Shown one piece after another: positions 1 through 10,572 of a stretch of DNA of 64,000 nt (its first letter is position 1; every line of letters begins with the position of its first letter). The stretch is from Geranomyces variabilis (taxonomy: Eukaryota; Chytridiomycota; Chytridiomycetes; Spizellomycetales; Powellomycetaceae): positions 896,029 through 960,028 of the forward strand of contig JADGJP010000002.1 of assembly GCA_027603065.1 (NCBI GenBank), in the 5' to 3' direction. The position numbers and the translations under genes were made by a program. The notes below the pieces were generated by a model, which saw only the letters and a program-made list of their open reading frames with translations, was not told the DNA's origin and searched no databases.

Positions 1-579
1 GCTTTTCGGGACGTTGAGGGAGCACAAACATGACGTTGCTCTTTTTTCCCACACCCTCCGACGAGACGTCCCTTTCTCTCTTTCTCTTGATCGTTTTGCA
101 TGATTATATCCCTTTTCTCGTTTGTAAATCATTTTCCCACACCCACAACCGCTCGCCCATGCGCACTGTTATATTGTATCTGTGTTTTTCCCAACTATGT
201 ATAAAAACATTGACAACCTGTATATCTAGCTTGACCTGTTATGTGCTACACTGGTGCCGAAAAAGAACGATTTCAACGGATCCTTGCTGGGTTTCCCGCT
301 GGTTTTGTCGAAGTTTCCCGTTGGTTATAGTGGGCGGCGCGGCGCTGGCCCGGGGGGCGGAAATCGCGCGCGCGCGCCGGCGCGTGCGTGTTGGGGGTGT
401 TGCGAAAAAAGTATTAGCGAAGCATTGGAAGGCGACCTGACAGAACAAAAAAACCAGCCCCACTATACATAAAACATAGAAAACCCACCGACCCAACCCA
501 GTTCCCCCATTCCCCTTCCACCGCCTTGCATTCCATTTTTTATTTTATTTTTTTTCATCGGCGATTTTTCATTTCAATC
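1..579. other. Intergenic, upstream of the mannosyltransferase
   Basis: No convincing gene is seen here. The stretch holds pyrimidine-rich DNA, a very GC-rich patch at about 331-392 with a run of alternating GC, and a T-rich block at 535-575 just before the next start codon. It probably contains the promoter and 5' leader of the gene starting at 580. Short open frames overlap on both strands without recognisable protein features. Confidence 0.5.
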
Positions 580-2457
580 ATGACGGTTAGCGGAGGATTA
601 CGGCCATGGCGGTCTGCCGACGCGTTCTTCACACTGCCGACACATAGCAAAGACAAGAGTTCGCTGGACTTGTGGATTGCGGAAGGGAAGAGCGCAGCAG
701 CAGCAGCTGGTGGGGGTTCCAAGCGGACGCGGAGGAAGGTGATGGCGGTGCTGGTTGTGTTTTTGATTGTGTTGGGCGTGCGGTGGTATTCGCCGTGGGG
801 ACTGCCGTCCTGGGTTAGTTTGAGGTATAAATGAACAAAAAAAAAAACCTGACAGCTCTTCAACGCGCAACGACAGACCTCTCTATACTTGATACTCAAC
901 CCCCAACCCCCCCTTTTTTCTGACGTTTTTGCAGATCCACAGCCGCACCACCATGCGGCGCCCCAATCTGCCTCCCCACCAACACCGCCCTCCGCCCACT
1001 CCTCGCCGACAGCGAATCCGCGCTCCGCCACCCAATCTGGGACTGGCACGGCCTCGCGCGGCGCGCCCGCCTCTTCCGCTCCTTACTCCTCGCGCGCTAC
1101 ACACCCGAAGGCGAACCCCGCATCGCCTGCGACAACAACGACGGGCGCGGGCACCACCACGGCGGCGGCGGCGGGGGCGGGGGCGTAACCGAACACACAC
1201 TCGCAACGCTCGACCACGCGATCGCAAGCATCGAAGCGAATATATACCCATGGGTAACGCAGGGCGGGAAATACGCCAACGTCGCCGAATTGCTGGCTTC
1301 GTACGCAGGCAGCGGGATCGTGATGACGACGGGGAATTTCCACGCAGACCATGCGGTGCTCGCGATCCGCAATATGCGAAAACTGGGCTGTGCGTTGCCT
1401 GTTCAGTTATTCTATCTTGATGAAGAGGATCTCAGCACTGACCACCGCGCGACGCTTGCCGCGCTGGCGGATGTCCATATCATTGGCATCACGACGCTAG
1501 TCGACGTGCACGCCTCTGCGCGCGGCAAACGCTCCGCAAGGCTAGGCTGGGAAATGAAACCATTCGCGATCCTCGCGTCAACATTCCGCCACGCGATATT
1601 CATCGACGCCGATGTCGTGTTTCTCCAAAACCCGGAGCGGATGCTCGATTACGCGATCTACAAAGGCGCGGGCACGGTGCTTTTCCGCGACCGGACGCTG
1701 TACCCGGGTGGAAAACCGACCGAGGCGTTTTTTGTCGAGGTTATGGATGGGTTGGAGCCGAGTGCGATGTACCGTGAGGGTCGCGTCGGCAGGAAATTGA
1801 GCGTGCATGAGGGCGAGAGTGGGGTTGTGGTGGTTGATAAAGTGCGGAATTTTCATGCGTTGTTGATGACGACGTTGATGAATGCGCCCGGACCGTACAA
1901 GGACGACATGTATGGCGTTATCCATGGTGAGTTTTTTGCTGTTCAAACAACGTGATTTGCCAATTCTCCACCTCCAAGTTTGTTTTAATTATTTTTTCTA
2001 ATTTTTTTTTTTTTTGTTGTTTCTTCTGTCGAATTCAGGAGACAAAGAATCCTACTGGATGGCACACGAAATGCTCAACCTCCCATACGCGTGGGCGCCT
2101 GGCGGCGGCGGCACCATCGGCTTCCAAGCCCGCAGCACCAGCGAAAACGTCACCACCATCTGCGGGCAGCTGTACCACCCCGACCCATCCTGGAAACCAC
2201 TCTGGATGAACGGCGGGATCACCGCAAACAAACACACGGGCGCAGAGGGCAGTAAAGCGCTGGCTTTCTCGCACTGGGCGACGGACCCGGATTGGACTAA
2301 TGTGCAGTGGGAGTGGGAGAAGGTTGATCGCCCGTTCTGCTTGCTGAGGAATACGGTGGATAAGGGAAAGACGTGGAATGAGCTTACCGAGGAGGAGAAG
2401 GGTGTGCTTGATGATGCCGAGAGGATGTGGGCGGAGATCAAGGAGGTCAAGGCTTGA
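580..2457 (+). CDS. GT71 alpha-1,3-mannosyltransferase (MNN1-like), type II Golgi membrane protein
   Basis: Exons 580-824, 935-1926 and 2039-2457 join in frame to about 551 residues. The N-terminus is cytosolic and basic, followed by one signal anchor at about residues 54-68 and a lumenal catalytic region, the usual type II Golgi plan. The catalytic part reads like the MNN1/GT71 family: GIVMTTGNFHADHAVLAIR, then a DAD metal/nucleotide-sugar motif at about residues 306-308 (IFIDADVVFLQNP), then GESGVVVVDK and later YWMAHEMLNLPYAWAPGG. The family adds terminal alpha-1,3-mannose from GDP-mannose to glycoproteins. Intron 1 uses GTATAA and TTTTTGCAG; intron 2 uses GTGAGT and AATTCAG. The start is the first ATG ahead of the membrane anchor. 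The family call is firm; the exact linkage made is inferred. Confidence 0.9.
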
Positions 2458-2686
2458 GGGGAACATACAGCTGGACACTTATTTTTCTTTTCTTTTTTTT
2501 CTGGGAACGATGTTGATATCATATTACAACGTGTTAAGAAATGCAAGAAAAGGGAGAGTAGTTGCGAACTCGCATGGGAGCTACTTTATGTACAAAAAAA
2601 GGGAGGGGGTTGCGGGTTGCGGGGTAATTCGCAAAAAACAAGGGAGAGAAGAGAAGGGATGCAAACAAAAGCTAGAGAGAAAGAAT

Positions 2687-3979
2687 TTACAACTCCTCCT
2701 TCTTGATCGGGACGCTGCCCTCGGCCGAGCCCGAGCTGTAGATGTGCTCCTTGATGGGCTTGACGTACTGGTCGTGGAGACGCTCAACAAAGCCCGGGGT
2801 GGCAGTCTCGGTGGCGCCAGACGCGGCGCTCTTTGCCGAGTTGGTGGCAGCGGCACCGGTGGCCGACGCGTGCGAGGCAGCCGACTTGGCAGACTTGCTC
2901 GCGGCAGACGCGAGGGACGCGGCAGACTTGGAGGCGTGCGATGCGGACGCGCCGGCGGCACGGGTGGCAGAGTGGCCGGCAGAGGCGATCGATGCCGAGA
3001 CGGACGAGGCAGAAGCGGCGGCGGCGGCGGATGCGCGAGCGGCAGCGTCAGTGGCAGCGGCAGCGGCAGACTTGACGCTGGCAGTCGCGTGGGTTCCGGC
3101 AGAGACAGCGCTGGCGCTGGCCTGGTTGCCGGCAATCTTGGCGTTGTCGGCAACTCCGTATACGGATCCGACGACATTGTCAACAACGCGGTTGACGGTT
3201 CCGGCGGCAGTGTCGTAGGCCGCGGCGGCAGAGGCAGAGGCGGCGGCAGCAGCCGCGGCAACGCTCTCGGCGGCGGCGTTGACGCCCTCGACGGTAGCAT
3301 CGACTCCACGCTTGGCGCCAGTCTCGGTGTAAACGTAGTCGGCAGCGTCACCGGTGAGCTTGATCACACGGCCGACACCACGGGGCTGGCCTTTGATCTT
3401 GGGAACAAAGACGCGCACGACACCGGCGTCGAGGTTGCCGTTGGCGCGCTCCTCGTCAGCGTCCGAAGGGAAGGTGAACGACGCATCGTAGGTGCGCGAG
3501 ATGCAGAGAGGGTCGACCTTGCCGGTGCCAACAACGTGCGGGCACTTGCGCTCGCCCTTGATGCGGAGGGTGCCCTTGTCGGCCGTGATCTCGACCTCGT
3601 TGGTGTGCAAGCCGGCAACGTCCATGGCAAGGAGGTACTCGTCATCGGTCTCGCGCATGTAGATTCCGCGGCCGAGGGTGCCCTTGAACTTGGAGGCCGA
3701 GTAGCCGACGTCGGCCGAGACCTCGTCGAGAGCGAGAAGCAGGTCCTCCCAGACGGGCGTGGCAGCGGCGGCCTTGTGCGAGCCGCTACCACCGACGGCG
3801 GTGGGGACGGCGTTTGCGATTGCGTTGCGGAAGCGCTGTGCGGCGGTCTGGTCAGCGATGCGAGCGACCGAGACATCGTCGTGGGTGGAGCCCGGGATGA
3901 GCCAGAAGGCGTCTGTGGAGGCGATGACGGCGCTGGAGGCCACGAGGGCAAGAGCGAGCGATGCAGACGAGGAAGGCAT
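2687..3979 (-). CDS. ER-type small heat-shock protein (alpha-crystallin domain) with Ala-rich tail and C-terminal KEEL
   Basis: Intronless, 430 residues. The N-terminus looks like a cleavable signal peptide (about residues 1-24). An alpha-crystallin/Hsp20 domain lies at about residues 95-205, with ETDDEYLLAMDVAGLHTNEV, then GTLRIKGERK and FTFPSDADEE, closing with VVRVFVPK. From about 235 to 395 the chain is rich in Ala and Ser with scattered Lys, Thr and His, resembling LEA-type or antifreeze-like helices. The protein ends in KKEEL, a plausible KDEL-class ER retrieval signal. Expected role: holdase chaperone for unfolded proteins, here probably in the ER lumen. The Ala/Ser tail is longer than the whole of a usual small Hsp and may be a stress-protectant helix. 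Family call firm; ER residence inferred from the two terminal signals. Confidence 0.88.
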   Translation of the reverse strand: MPSSSASLALALVASSAVIASTDAFWLIPGSTHDDVSVARIADQTAAQRFRNAIANAVPTAVGGSGSHKAAAATPVWEDLLLALDEVSADVGYSASKFKGTLGRGIYMRETDDEYLLAMDVAGLHTNEVEITADKGTLRIKGERKCPHVVGTGKVDPLCISRTYDASFTFPSDADEERANGNLDAGVVRVFVPKIKGQPRGVGRVIKLTGDAADYVYTETGAKRGVDATVEGVNAAAESVAAAAAAASASAAAAYDTAAGTVNRVVDNVVGSVYGVADNAKIAGNQASASAVSAGTHATASVKSAAAAATDAAARASAAAAASASSVSASIASAGHSATRAAGASASHASKSAASLASAASKSAKSAASHASATGAAATNSAKSAASGATETATPGFVERLHDQYVKPIKEHIYSSGSAEGSVPIKKEEL

Positions 3980-4135
3980 TTCTGTGTGTGTTGTGTGTGA
4001 GAGAGAGAAGAGAGAGAGGGGGTATGTATGTGCAGCTAGGGATGAGCTGAAAGAGCGAGAGAGAGCTAGAGAGCGAGTGAGTGTGTTGGGGAGAATAAAA
4101 GCCAGGGCGAGGGGGGAGGGGCAGAGCAGGCGGTC

Positions 4136-4143
4136 CTTTTATA
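4136..4143 (-). promoter_or_regulatory. TATA box of the small heat-shock gene
   Basis: On the minus strand this reads TATAAAAG, 157 bases upstream of the start codon at 3979, inside GA-rich DNA. Position and sequence suit a TATA element of a strongly inducible gene. No canonical three-unit heat-shock element (alternating GAA/TTC) was found by eye nearby. Confidence 0.5.
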
Positions 4144-4281
4144 CAATGGCAGTGATTGAGCAAACGGCACGCACGTCAGAGGCGGGGAGGGACGGACGGG
4201 CAGTTCGCAATGATGATGGATGGACACTTGCACGCTAGTGAGTGACGTGTTCTTTGTCGCTCGCTCAGCTGTGCGTGGGCG

Positions 4282-4289
4282 TGACGTCA
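4282..4289. promoter_or_regulatory. Perfect CRE palindrome TGACGTCA
   Basis: An 8-bp palindrome matching the ATF/CREB bZIP consensus lies about 300 bases upstream of the small heat-shock gene start. bZIP factors of this class drive stress genes in fungi. The site is exact, but its use is inferred. Confidence 0.4.
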
Positions 4290-4684
4290 GACTCTCAAGA
4301 CTCTCAACCAGGCAGAGTCAACAACAAGCCAACCAACCAAACCATCCCGCACTCGCAGTTCGGCGGGGTGAGCCCAGACCCCGATGCGATGCCGGCCCGC
4401 CCACGCCCTCGTCATTGGCTGTCTACAGGCGCATGGGCAAAGCGAAGAAAATTGTTTTTACGGTTTTTGACGAATGACGTGTACTGTAGCCAGCCCCCTC
4501 CGGCCCGTTTGCCTGGTGGCTTGCCCAGCATGACTCATGACATGTGAGAAAGCCGGCCCCCCGGATATTTTCGACAGCCTGTTTCTTGACACCATCACAA
4601 CATTGCCTTTCCACTCCTCCTAAAAAGCTGGAGCGTCTTCGGTCTCGCTCGCTCTCTGTATGTCATGTGTGCATATACTATTTG

Positions 4685-6225
4685 TTATGCAAAGCCTCCC
4701 TCCACTACCTTCTCCTCCCCCTCGCTAACTTGCCGCACTGTTCCCAGCTCTTCACGGCCCGCCGACGACGCCGCGCCCGCGCTTTTTGCCTTGGCCAATT
4801 TGAAAGTGCTTTTTCGCGAATAGAAGTCCACGTGAAGCTTGTGCAAGATCCCGAGCATGTCCTTTGGCACTTCATCCGGCTGTAATTCCGCCCACAGAAT
4901 TACGATCTGTGAAAAGAACAAAATAAAAAAGAAAGAATGCCAACGTGGGTACTTTGGTGGTCAGTAAAAGGTTTTTCAACCCCTTCTCCACCCCGCCCGC
5001 CCAGATTTTGCTCCCCGTTTTATACATGTGACATGGCAAACAAGCCTGGCGCGCCAGCATGTCCACCGAGCATTTGCAGCTTTGACCACCACAGGCATCC
5101 CATTAGCTGAGAGAGAGAGAGAGAGAGAGGTATACGGAGCTCCGGTGTTAGCGGCGGGGGGTTGGTTTCTCAAAAGGCGTGCAATCCATTGACAATACCG
5201 TATCTGGAATGAATGCATATACGGCCGTGAGTAATGCAAAGAATGTAAGGGTGGACATGGCCGCCATGTTGGTCATTTTCATCTACTTTTGGAAAAACAA
5301 AGATTAGCAACAGCAACAACAACCCGCCTTTTGACCCTCAATGCCTTCCCCCCCCCCCCCGCCCCTCCCCCCCACCCCTCTTTCATATGCAGATCCATCA
5401 CCTTGAGAATCGCATGGTCCAATCTAGCGTTCAGCATCTCTGCACTCTCCGATTTGAGCGCGCCGAGCTCCTTCATCTCATCCCCGATTCTCCTGCGCAA
5501 CCATAACCATCTGCCCACCAAAATACCACATCCCAACACCCAGCGTTGCGTTCTGCACGCAGTCGCACAACCCCATCGCTAGCGCCCATCGCTGATATCC
5601 ACTGATGCTGCCTACACTCAGCTCGTGGCCGCTGAGCGCTGCTAGTGGTGTTGCGAGCAGCAGGTCGACGACGATGAGCGTGCGCATGATTTTCTCAAGA
5701 TGCCGCTGCGGGGGCAGTTTGACTCGTTTGCTTGTTCGTGGTGTGTTGCGGAGGAGGGAGAAAGTGTAGATCCAGAGGGATACGCGGCCGACGCTCCACA
5801 TGAGATTGTTCAAAGCTGCCATCGCTGCGGGTTGACTCGCTATTGGAGCGTAGTCGGCCGCCAGAAGTAAAAAGTACATCGTACCCACTGCCCGAAAAGA
5901 AAACCCAACAAAAGAAAAGCATTAGAAACACCTAGTCGCCGCGAATTGGCAATTTTTTTTTTCTTCTCTCATATCGCCATTCACCAAAGCCGAAGAAACA
6001 CCCATTCCAGAGCAAAAACATGTCAAAGCTTGCCAGCTCAACCTTCCACAGCCGATGCACCGGGTTTGCCCGCCCGCGGACGATCAGCGACGCCGTGCTG
6101 GTCACGAGCATAACCACGCACATCAAGCACGCCGTGTACGAAATTCCGATAAACGTTGGCGAGTCGTCGCAATCGTGCACGCTGACCTGCCATCTGCAGA
6201 AAGTGTTGTCGCCGGCCGGAGACAT
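4685..6225 (-). CDS. Putative seven-TM membrane protein, family not recognised
   Basis: Exons 6225-5985, 5887-5527, 5492-5402, 5282-5199 and 4906-4685 join to about 332 residues with every phase consistent. The N-terminus is short and outside-like, with cysteines and aspartates. About seven hydrophobic helices follow, such as ACLMCVVMLVTSTASLIV, then MYFLLLAADYAPIA and MRTLIVVDLLLATPLAAL, with the last in exon 4 (MAAMSTLTFFALLTAVYAFI). The tail is hydrophilic with LQPDEVPKDMLGILHKLHV. The weak point is between exons 2 and 3. The frame moves by +1, and the only fix I find is a 34-nt intron (GTATTT to GCGCAG). Otherwise an indel is present, or the protein stops at the in-frame TGA about 20 codons later. 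A receptor-like plan is possible, but no GPCR signature is visible. Confidence 0.55.
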
Positions 6226-6343
6226 TTTTTTTTTTTTTTAAGAGTGTGATCCCTGGACTGCAATCTGTCTTTTGAGTTGGGGAGACCGGTAACAATACTA
6301 AACGTCACATTCTGTCATACAAACTGGCTCTTTTACGCCCTCT

Positions 6344-6760
6344 TTACAATTCCTCCACTGCCGCCGTGCAAACAATCTCCACACAGGCTCCCATACCCAG
6401 TCCAGCTATCTGCATAACCGCTCTGGCGGGTCTATGCTCTACAAACGCCTCCATCCACGCTTTATTGAATCCGTCAAAATCTCTGTCTAAATTCGTCAGG
6501 TACACTTCGCAACGCACCACGTGCTGGAGATCGCTGCCCGCCGCGGTGAGGATCGCGGCAATATTCTTGAGCGCCTCGGTGGTCTCGGCGTATGCGCCGC
6601 CGGGAACGATGGCGGTTGGGTCTGACGCTGGTAGGCCGACTTGGCCGGTCAGAAAGATTAATCCCGCGGCGATTGTGCAGTGAGAATACGGCATTGCCCC
6701 CGTGGAGCTTAGCACGGGCTTGGAGGCGTTTGGTGTGTTGATGCAGGTTACTCGACTCAT
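6344..6760 (-). CDS. RidA/YjgF/UK114 family reactive-intermediate deaminase
   Basis: Intronless, 138 residues, the normal length for this family. It hydrolyses reactive enamine/imine intermediates made by PLP enzymes such as threonine dehydratase, sparing other PLP enzymes from damage. Diagnostic segments are YSHCTIAAGLIFLTGQVGL at about 25-43, DLQHVVRCEVYLTNL at about 77-91 and RPARAVMQIAGLGMGACVEI at about 110-129. Arg113 sits where the family's substrate-carboxylate arginine lies. The N-terminus has no strong mitochondrial presequence, so a cytosolic form is more likely. It is the middle of three minus-strand genes but has its own 5' gap of 349 bases. Confidence 0.93.
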   Translation of the reverse strand: MSRVTCINTPNASKPVLSSTGAMPYSHCTIAAGLIFLTGQVGLPASDPTAIVPGGAYAETTEALKNIAAILTAAGSDLQHVVRCEVYLTNLDRDFDGFNKAWMEAFVEHRPARAVMQIAGLGMGACVEIVCTAAVEEL

Positions 6761-7109
6761 TTTTTTTTTGGGTGCTTGTGCGGGTTGTAAGGATTGTTGA
6801 TTGAGGGGACGAGCAGCAATTGCATCGCCGGGTTAAATATCGTTTTCTGGCCTCGGCGGCTTTCCCATGGCTGTCCATGACTCCCCGCGGGATCAAATTT
6901 TTACCATGCACAGCCTCACAGCCATTGCAGAATTGACTGCAGTTTCTCGAGCTGTCGACAATGCGCATCCTTTAACAGATTTCTCATACCTCTCACATAA
7001 ACGAACAATATTAACCGGTCTCATGTCTCCTGCCTAACGTATTTATTATGTCGATTTTCAAAAAATCTGAGGTATATCTACAGAGCCGCTGCTCCCAAAA
7101 AAAAGCGGT
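6761..7109. other. Intergenic, RidA promoter side
   Basis: This stretch lies between the RidA start and the end of the CsbD-like gene. An A/T run directly precedes the RidA start. Nothing else recognisable was found. Confidence 0.4.
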
Positions 7110-8147
7110 TTACGCGACCTTCCTCTTCTTAGCCGCGCCGGCGGCCTGCAGCTCGAGGTCAGCCTCAGCCTTCTTGGCTTCCGCGTCCGCAACCATCGAG
7201 TCGCTGCCGACAAGCTCGCCAACAACTCCCTCGACAACGCCCGCAATTTTGGTGATCGTGCCGTGGATCGTAGAGGGCTCCTCGACATTCTTTACCGCAG
7301 GGTGGGACACGTCGACCGCGCCGTCTGCGTTACCGGATGTGATGTTACCGGCGGCGGGACCCTCGGCGGCTTCCGAAAGCTTCTTGCGCTTGAGACGGGT
7401 CATTGGGCCGGGAGATGTCGGCGAGGTGATGGCTTCTGCTTTCGGAGATCGCGGCGACTTGACTTTGACGCTGCCGGGCGAGCCGGCGAGACGCTCAAAT
7501 TGCTCGACCGACATGGGAGGCGCGACTTCTTGGTCGTGCACGACCGGTGCTTTGACGAATGTTTCTTTGACGTGCTGTGTTCTAAGGGACAGAGAAAGAT
7601 TGAATTGTCAGCTAAATTCGCAAGACACGTAAAAAAGTAACGCACAAAAAACTCACTCTTCAACGACGTGTGTTTGGTGGACAACCCGCTCAATGACAGG
7701 CTGGACCTCGGTGATGACTGTCTTTTTCACCGTCTCGTGGATGATAGGCTCGAGGAAGACCTTCTCATGCACGACCTCCTCCTCATTCACCGTGTCCTTA
7801 AACGCCGCAGCCTGAGTCTCATACTTCTCCACGTCCTCAGCTTTCGCCTTCTCGCGGAACTTGTGCGTCTCGGCCTCAAGCTCGACCTTCTCCACCGTGG
7901 GCGCCTCGGTCTGCACGTCAAGCACGGGCTGCACCACCTGGACAATTTCAGTCTCCTCGCGGGTACGGTCGACGACGGGCTGGATTTCCTCGCGCTCGAC
8001 TGCGGCAATGGTCTCGTGGACGACTGCGTCTTTGACCTCGGTGATTTCTTTGGGCTTTTCGGCGACTTTGGCGGTTGCCTTTGGTGGTGCGGCGCCGCCG
8101 TGGTATTCGTAGGACGGGGTCTCGGTTTTGGCCTGGTGTTGAGTCAT
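7110..8147 (-). CDS. Hydrophilic stress-type protein with C-terminal CsbD-like segment
   Basis: Exons 8147-7657 and 7581-7110 (intron GTGAGT to CCCTTAG) give 320 residues. The first half is highly charged with Val/Glu/His patterns such as VVHETIAAVEREEIQPVV and HVVEETQHVKETFV. This resembles fungal hydrophilin or allergen-like proteins in which the motif QPVV recurs. The C-terminus carries ITKIAGVVEGVVGELVGSD followed by an EAKKAEADLELQ helix, which looks like the CsbD general-stress fold, and ends in KKRKVA, a possible nuclear signal. No membrane segment or signal peptide is present. The name rests on the C-terminal motif; the rest is family-level resemblance only. The gene is divergent from the SR-protein gene over 320 bases. 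Confidence 0.6.
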
Positions 8148-8467
8148 GATTGTTTGTTTGTTGTGGTGTGTGTGTTGGGTTGAGGGATGCTTGAAGGCCA
8201 CAGAGGGGAGCGCAGTGGCCTTGCTGTTTTTAAAAGGACGGAGAGGAAAAGGACAGCTGCGCAGGATGACGTCGAGACGTGTGACGCGTGGCTCGTGGTT
8301 GCTGCGCAAAAGTCTGGTTCCAGCCAGTGAGTTTCGTCCTGGCTCGGGTTCCAGCCGGCTTCCCTTGCCTTCCAAAACGAAAGAGCCGCCCGCCCCAACG
8401 CCTTTACGCATCGTCGTTTCCGCTTGATCTGCCTCGTTGTCCCATCACTGCTTCCTCAAATTCAACA
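8148..8467. promoter_or_regulatory. Divergent promoter, stress protein / SR protein
   Basis: The 320-base gap serves two genes transcribed outward. On the minus strand a TTTTAAAAA element lies about 80-90 bases above the 8147 start, with an AGGGG-type stress motif close by (about 8204). No gene is seen in it. Confidence 0.4.
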
Positions 8468-9305
8468 ATGAGCCACAGGAGGACTACTCTCTTTGTTGCT
8501 GGAATCAGCTCACACACCCGCGCCCGCGATCTCGCCTACGAGTTCGAGAGGTAAACAACGCAAAAACGACTGTCACGCCGACTCAGGCCCCCTTTGAAAC
8601 TCGCGCCCGCGCTCTCCCTTTCGTTCACTTCGGCACATCAGCGATTCTTAACCGTGGAAAACCATATCTCCTCTTTCCTCCAGGTATGGCAGACTTGTTC
8701 GCTGTGACATCCCTGCTCCTCGCGGAATCGCCACCAAGCCGTAAGTCCAAAAAGCACGATGGGCGGCCTAATGCCAAGTTGTGACGCATCAACCGTGGGA
8801 TTTGGAAGGCTTAATTGGTTTGCCTTTCTAGATATGCCTTTGTTGAATTCGAAGATGACCGGGATGCTGAAGATGCTTACTATGAAATGCAGAACCGCAA
8901 GGTCGATGGCTACCCTCTGAACATTCAGGTGATTACCGCGGCGCAGCGTTTTTGGCGAGTCTATAAACGTGAGCTAATGCATTTTCATATCGCTGACGAC
9001 AGTGGGCAAAGAACGCCCCTAGCCGCAACTGGCGTTATGATGACCGCAGGGACCGCTCTCGCTCCCCTCGTCGCCCTCGGGGAGGTCGCTCTCGCTCGAG
9101 GTCTCCTCCCAGGGCGATCAGGGACGAGCGTCCTCGCTCCAGGTCTCCCATCCGTGATGATGTGAAGGCGGATGTGGATGCCGTGCGTGACGACCGTTCC
9201 CCGATCCGGCGCTCGCCCAGCCCGGCTGGCAATGGTCACCGGAGCCCGTCGCCGCGCGGCGATGCGGAGGACCGCGTCATGCGTTCCCCGAGCCCTCGTG
9301 ATTAG
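8468..9305 (+). CDS. SR-family splicing factor, one RRM plus RS tail
   Basis: Exons 8468-8550, 8684-8740, 8832-8928 and 9003-9305 give 179 residues. A single RRM occupies about residues 7-78: RNP2 is LFVAGI and RNP1 is YAFVEFED, with both aromatic positions present. A tail follows with repeated RS, SR and SP dipeptides (RSRSPRRPRGGRSRSRSP and later IRRSPSPAGN). This is the plan of short SR proteins that bind exonic RNA and recruit spliceosome parts, and are phosphorylated on the serines by SRPK/Clk-type kinases. Three introns interrupt the RRM part, each GT-AG. A nuclear role is inferred from the family. Confidence 0.92.
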
Positions 9306-10572
9306 AAAAAAAGCAAAAAAACACCATTGGGAAGCGGAGGGCAAATGTTTTTTCCAACCGGCCGAAAAAGTGCAATGAGCCTACGAGCCCCGGTTTGTGT
9401 TACCTGGTCGTTTGCACAAGGAGGTTGAGGCTTCGGAGGGTGTGTGAGGGGCTAGTTTAGTCGTCATTTTCTTTGCTCTCTCGCTCTCTCTCTCGCTTCT
9501 GCATGATTTCTTTTCATTTTCGGCAAGTAGGGCCCCATTACGATTCCTCCTACGTTTTACTTTCCGGCGGCAATCGGGGTTTCGGCGGCCGGCCACTTGT
9601 GTTATACTCATTTCGCGAATACAAATCCCAAACGCAAAAAACATGTACTTCGTCCCTCCCTCGGATCTTACGATCGAGACAATTGCCGCCTCGTTCGGTC
9701 GAGCACGCATCTGAACACACGGCGTGTCCGCGCGCGGTCAGCGATCGTGCCAAATGGTCTGCGACGGAGCTCTCAAAACACAAATTTTATGGAACTGCGA
9801 TTATCACGCATAATGTATGCGATGGCTTCTTCCTACGACGTCCTTATATCCGCGGCCTGCCCTCGCCAACTCGCGTGCCCTTACAGCGACGTCCTGCCCT
9901 CCCTTTCTTCCGAGTTTTCAATACCCAATTGCGCCGAGGATTGTGCAAACAGACGGGGTGTCAATTGAACATTCGTCCAGGAAAACCCAAGGTAAGCAAG
10001 TCCAAGAACTTTTTTGCTTGGCTTTTACCTGCTGTTGCAGGAAATATGTAGGTGGAATTTTTTTTGTAAACAAGCGTAGAGATTCTCTGAAATGCTTGTC
10101 GATGTGCTTCGTTTTGCTGTCGAAAAGTGATCTGATGACACACAGCACGCGATTTTGATGAAAGTGTTTGTGCGACGTGCTGCTCTCCCTCCTGCATTCC
10201 TGCTGACTCCTGCCCCGCCCCCGACATCGCCCATCAATAACTATCAACAGCTCCCGCTGCCAGCTGCTTCATACTACAGAGACACTACTAGCAACGCCTT
10301 CCCCATCTACACTGCAAGTTTCCATTCCGCCCCTTATCCGGTTGTTGTTCTAGCGCCCGTCGCCCTGCCGCGTCCGTTGCTCCCGAAAAAAACCAAGTTT
10401 CTCAGCTCAGCTACACACATAGCCACGCACACAGACGACCTTGTCTCCTCATAACCGCTGCTGCTTGCCGCTCGTTCTTTTCTACGCTTATCTCTCCTTG
10501 GTCATTTGATTTGGAAGCCTCTGTTGACAACTTGCTGGGTTCCTCTCCGACCTCCCACGCCCGCGTGAGGCT
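9306..10572. other. Long intergenic stretch of 1.27 kb, possible spliced leader
   Basis: No coding gene is convincing here. It includes CT-rich DNA, a 59-codon open frame at 9789-9968 and an intron-like piece at 9992-10040 (GTAAGC to GTTGCAG). It most likely holds the 3' end of the SR transcript and the promoter and 5' leader of the transporter at 10573. A non-coding transcript cannot be excluded. Confidence 0.35.

Larger units (their letters stand above)
3980..4684. other. Intergenic, small heat-shock promoter region
   Basis: About 700 bases separate the small heat-shock start (3979, minus) from the end of the seven-TM gene (4685, minus). The part next to 3980 is GA-rich on the plus strand. 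The TATA box and CRE listed separately are the only sites I can support. No gene is seen. Confidence 0.5.

Noticed and set aside
2378-4000. 540-codon plus-strand open frame opposite the small heat-shock gene
   Set aside because: It is the antisense of a biased Ala-rich gene. The long frame follows from codon bias, and the minus-strand protein has a clear domain.
9643-9968. Two short plus-strand open frames (23 and 59 codons) in the 9.3-10.6 kb gap
   Set aside because: No family resemblance, no clear splice link to the next gene, and frames of this length are expected by chance in GC-rich DNA.
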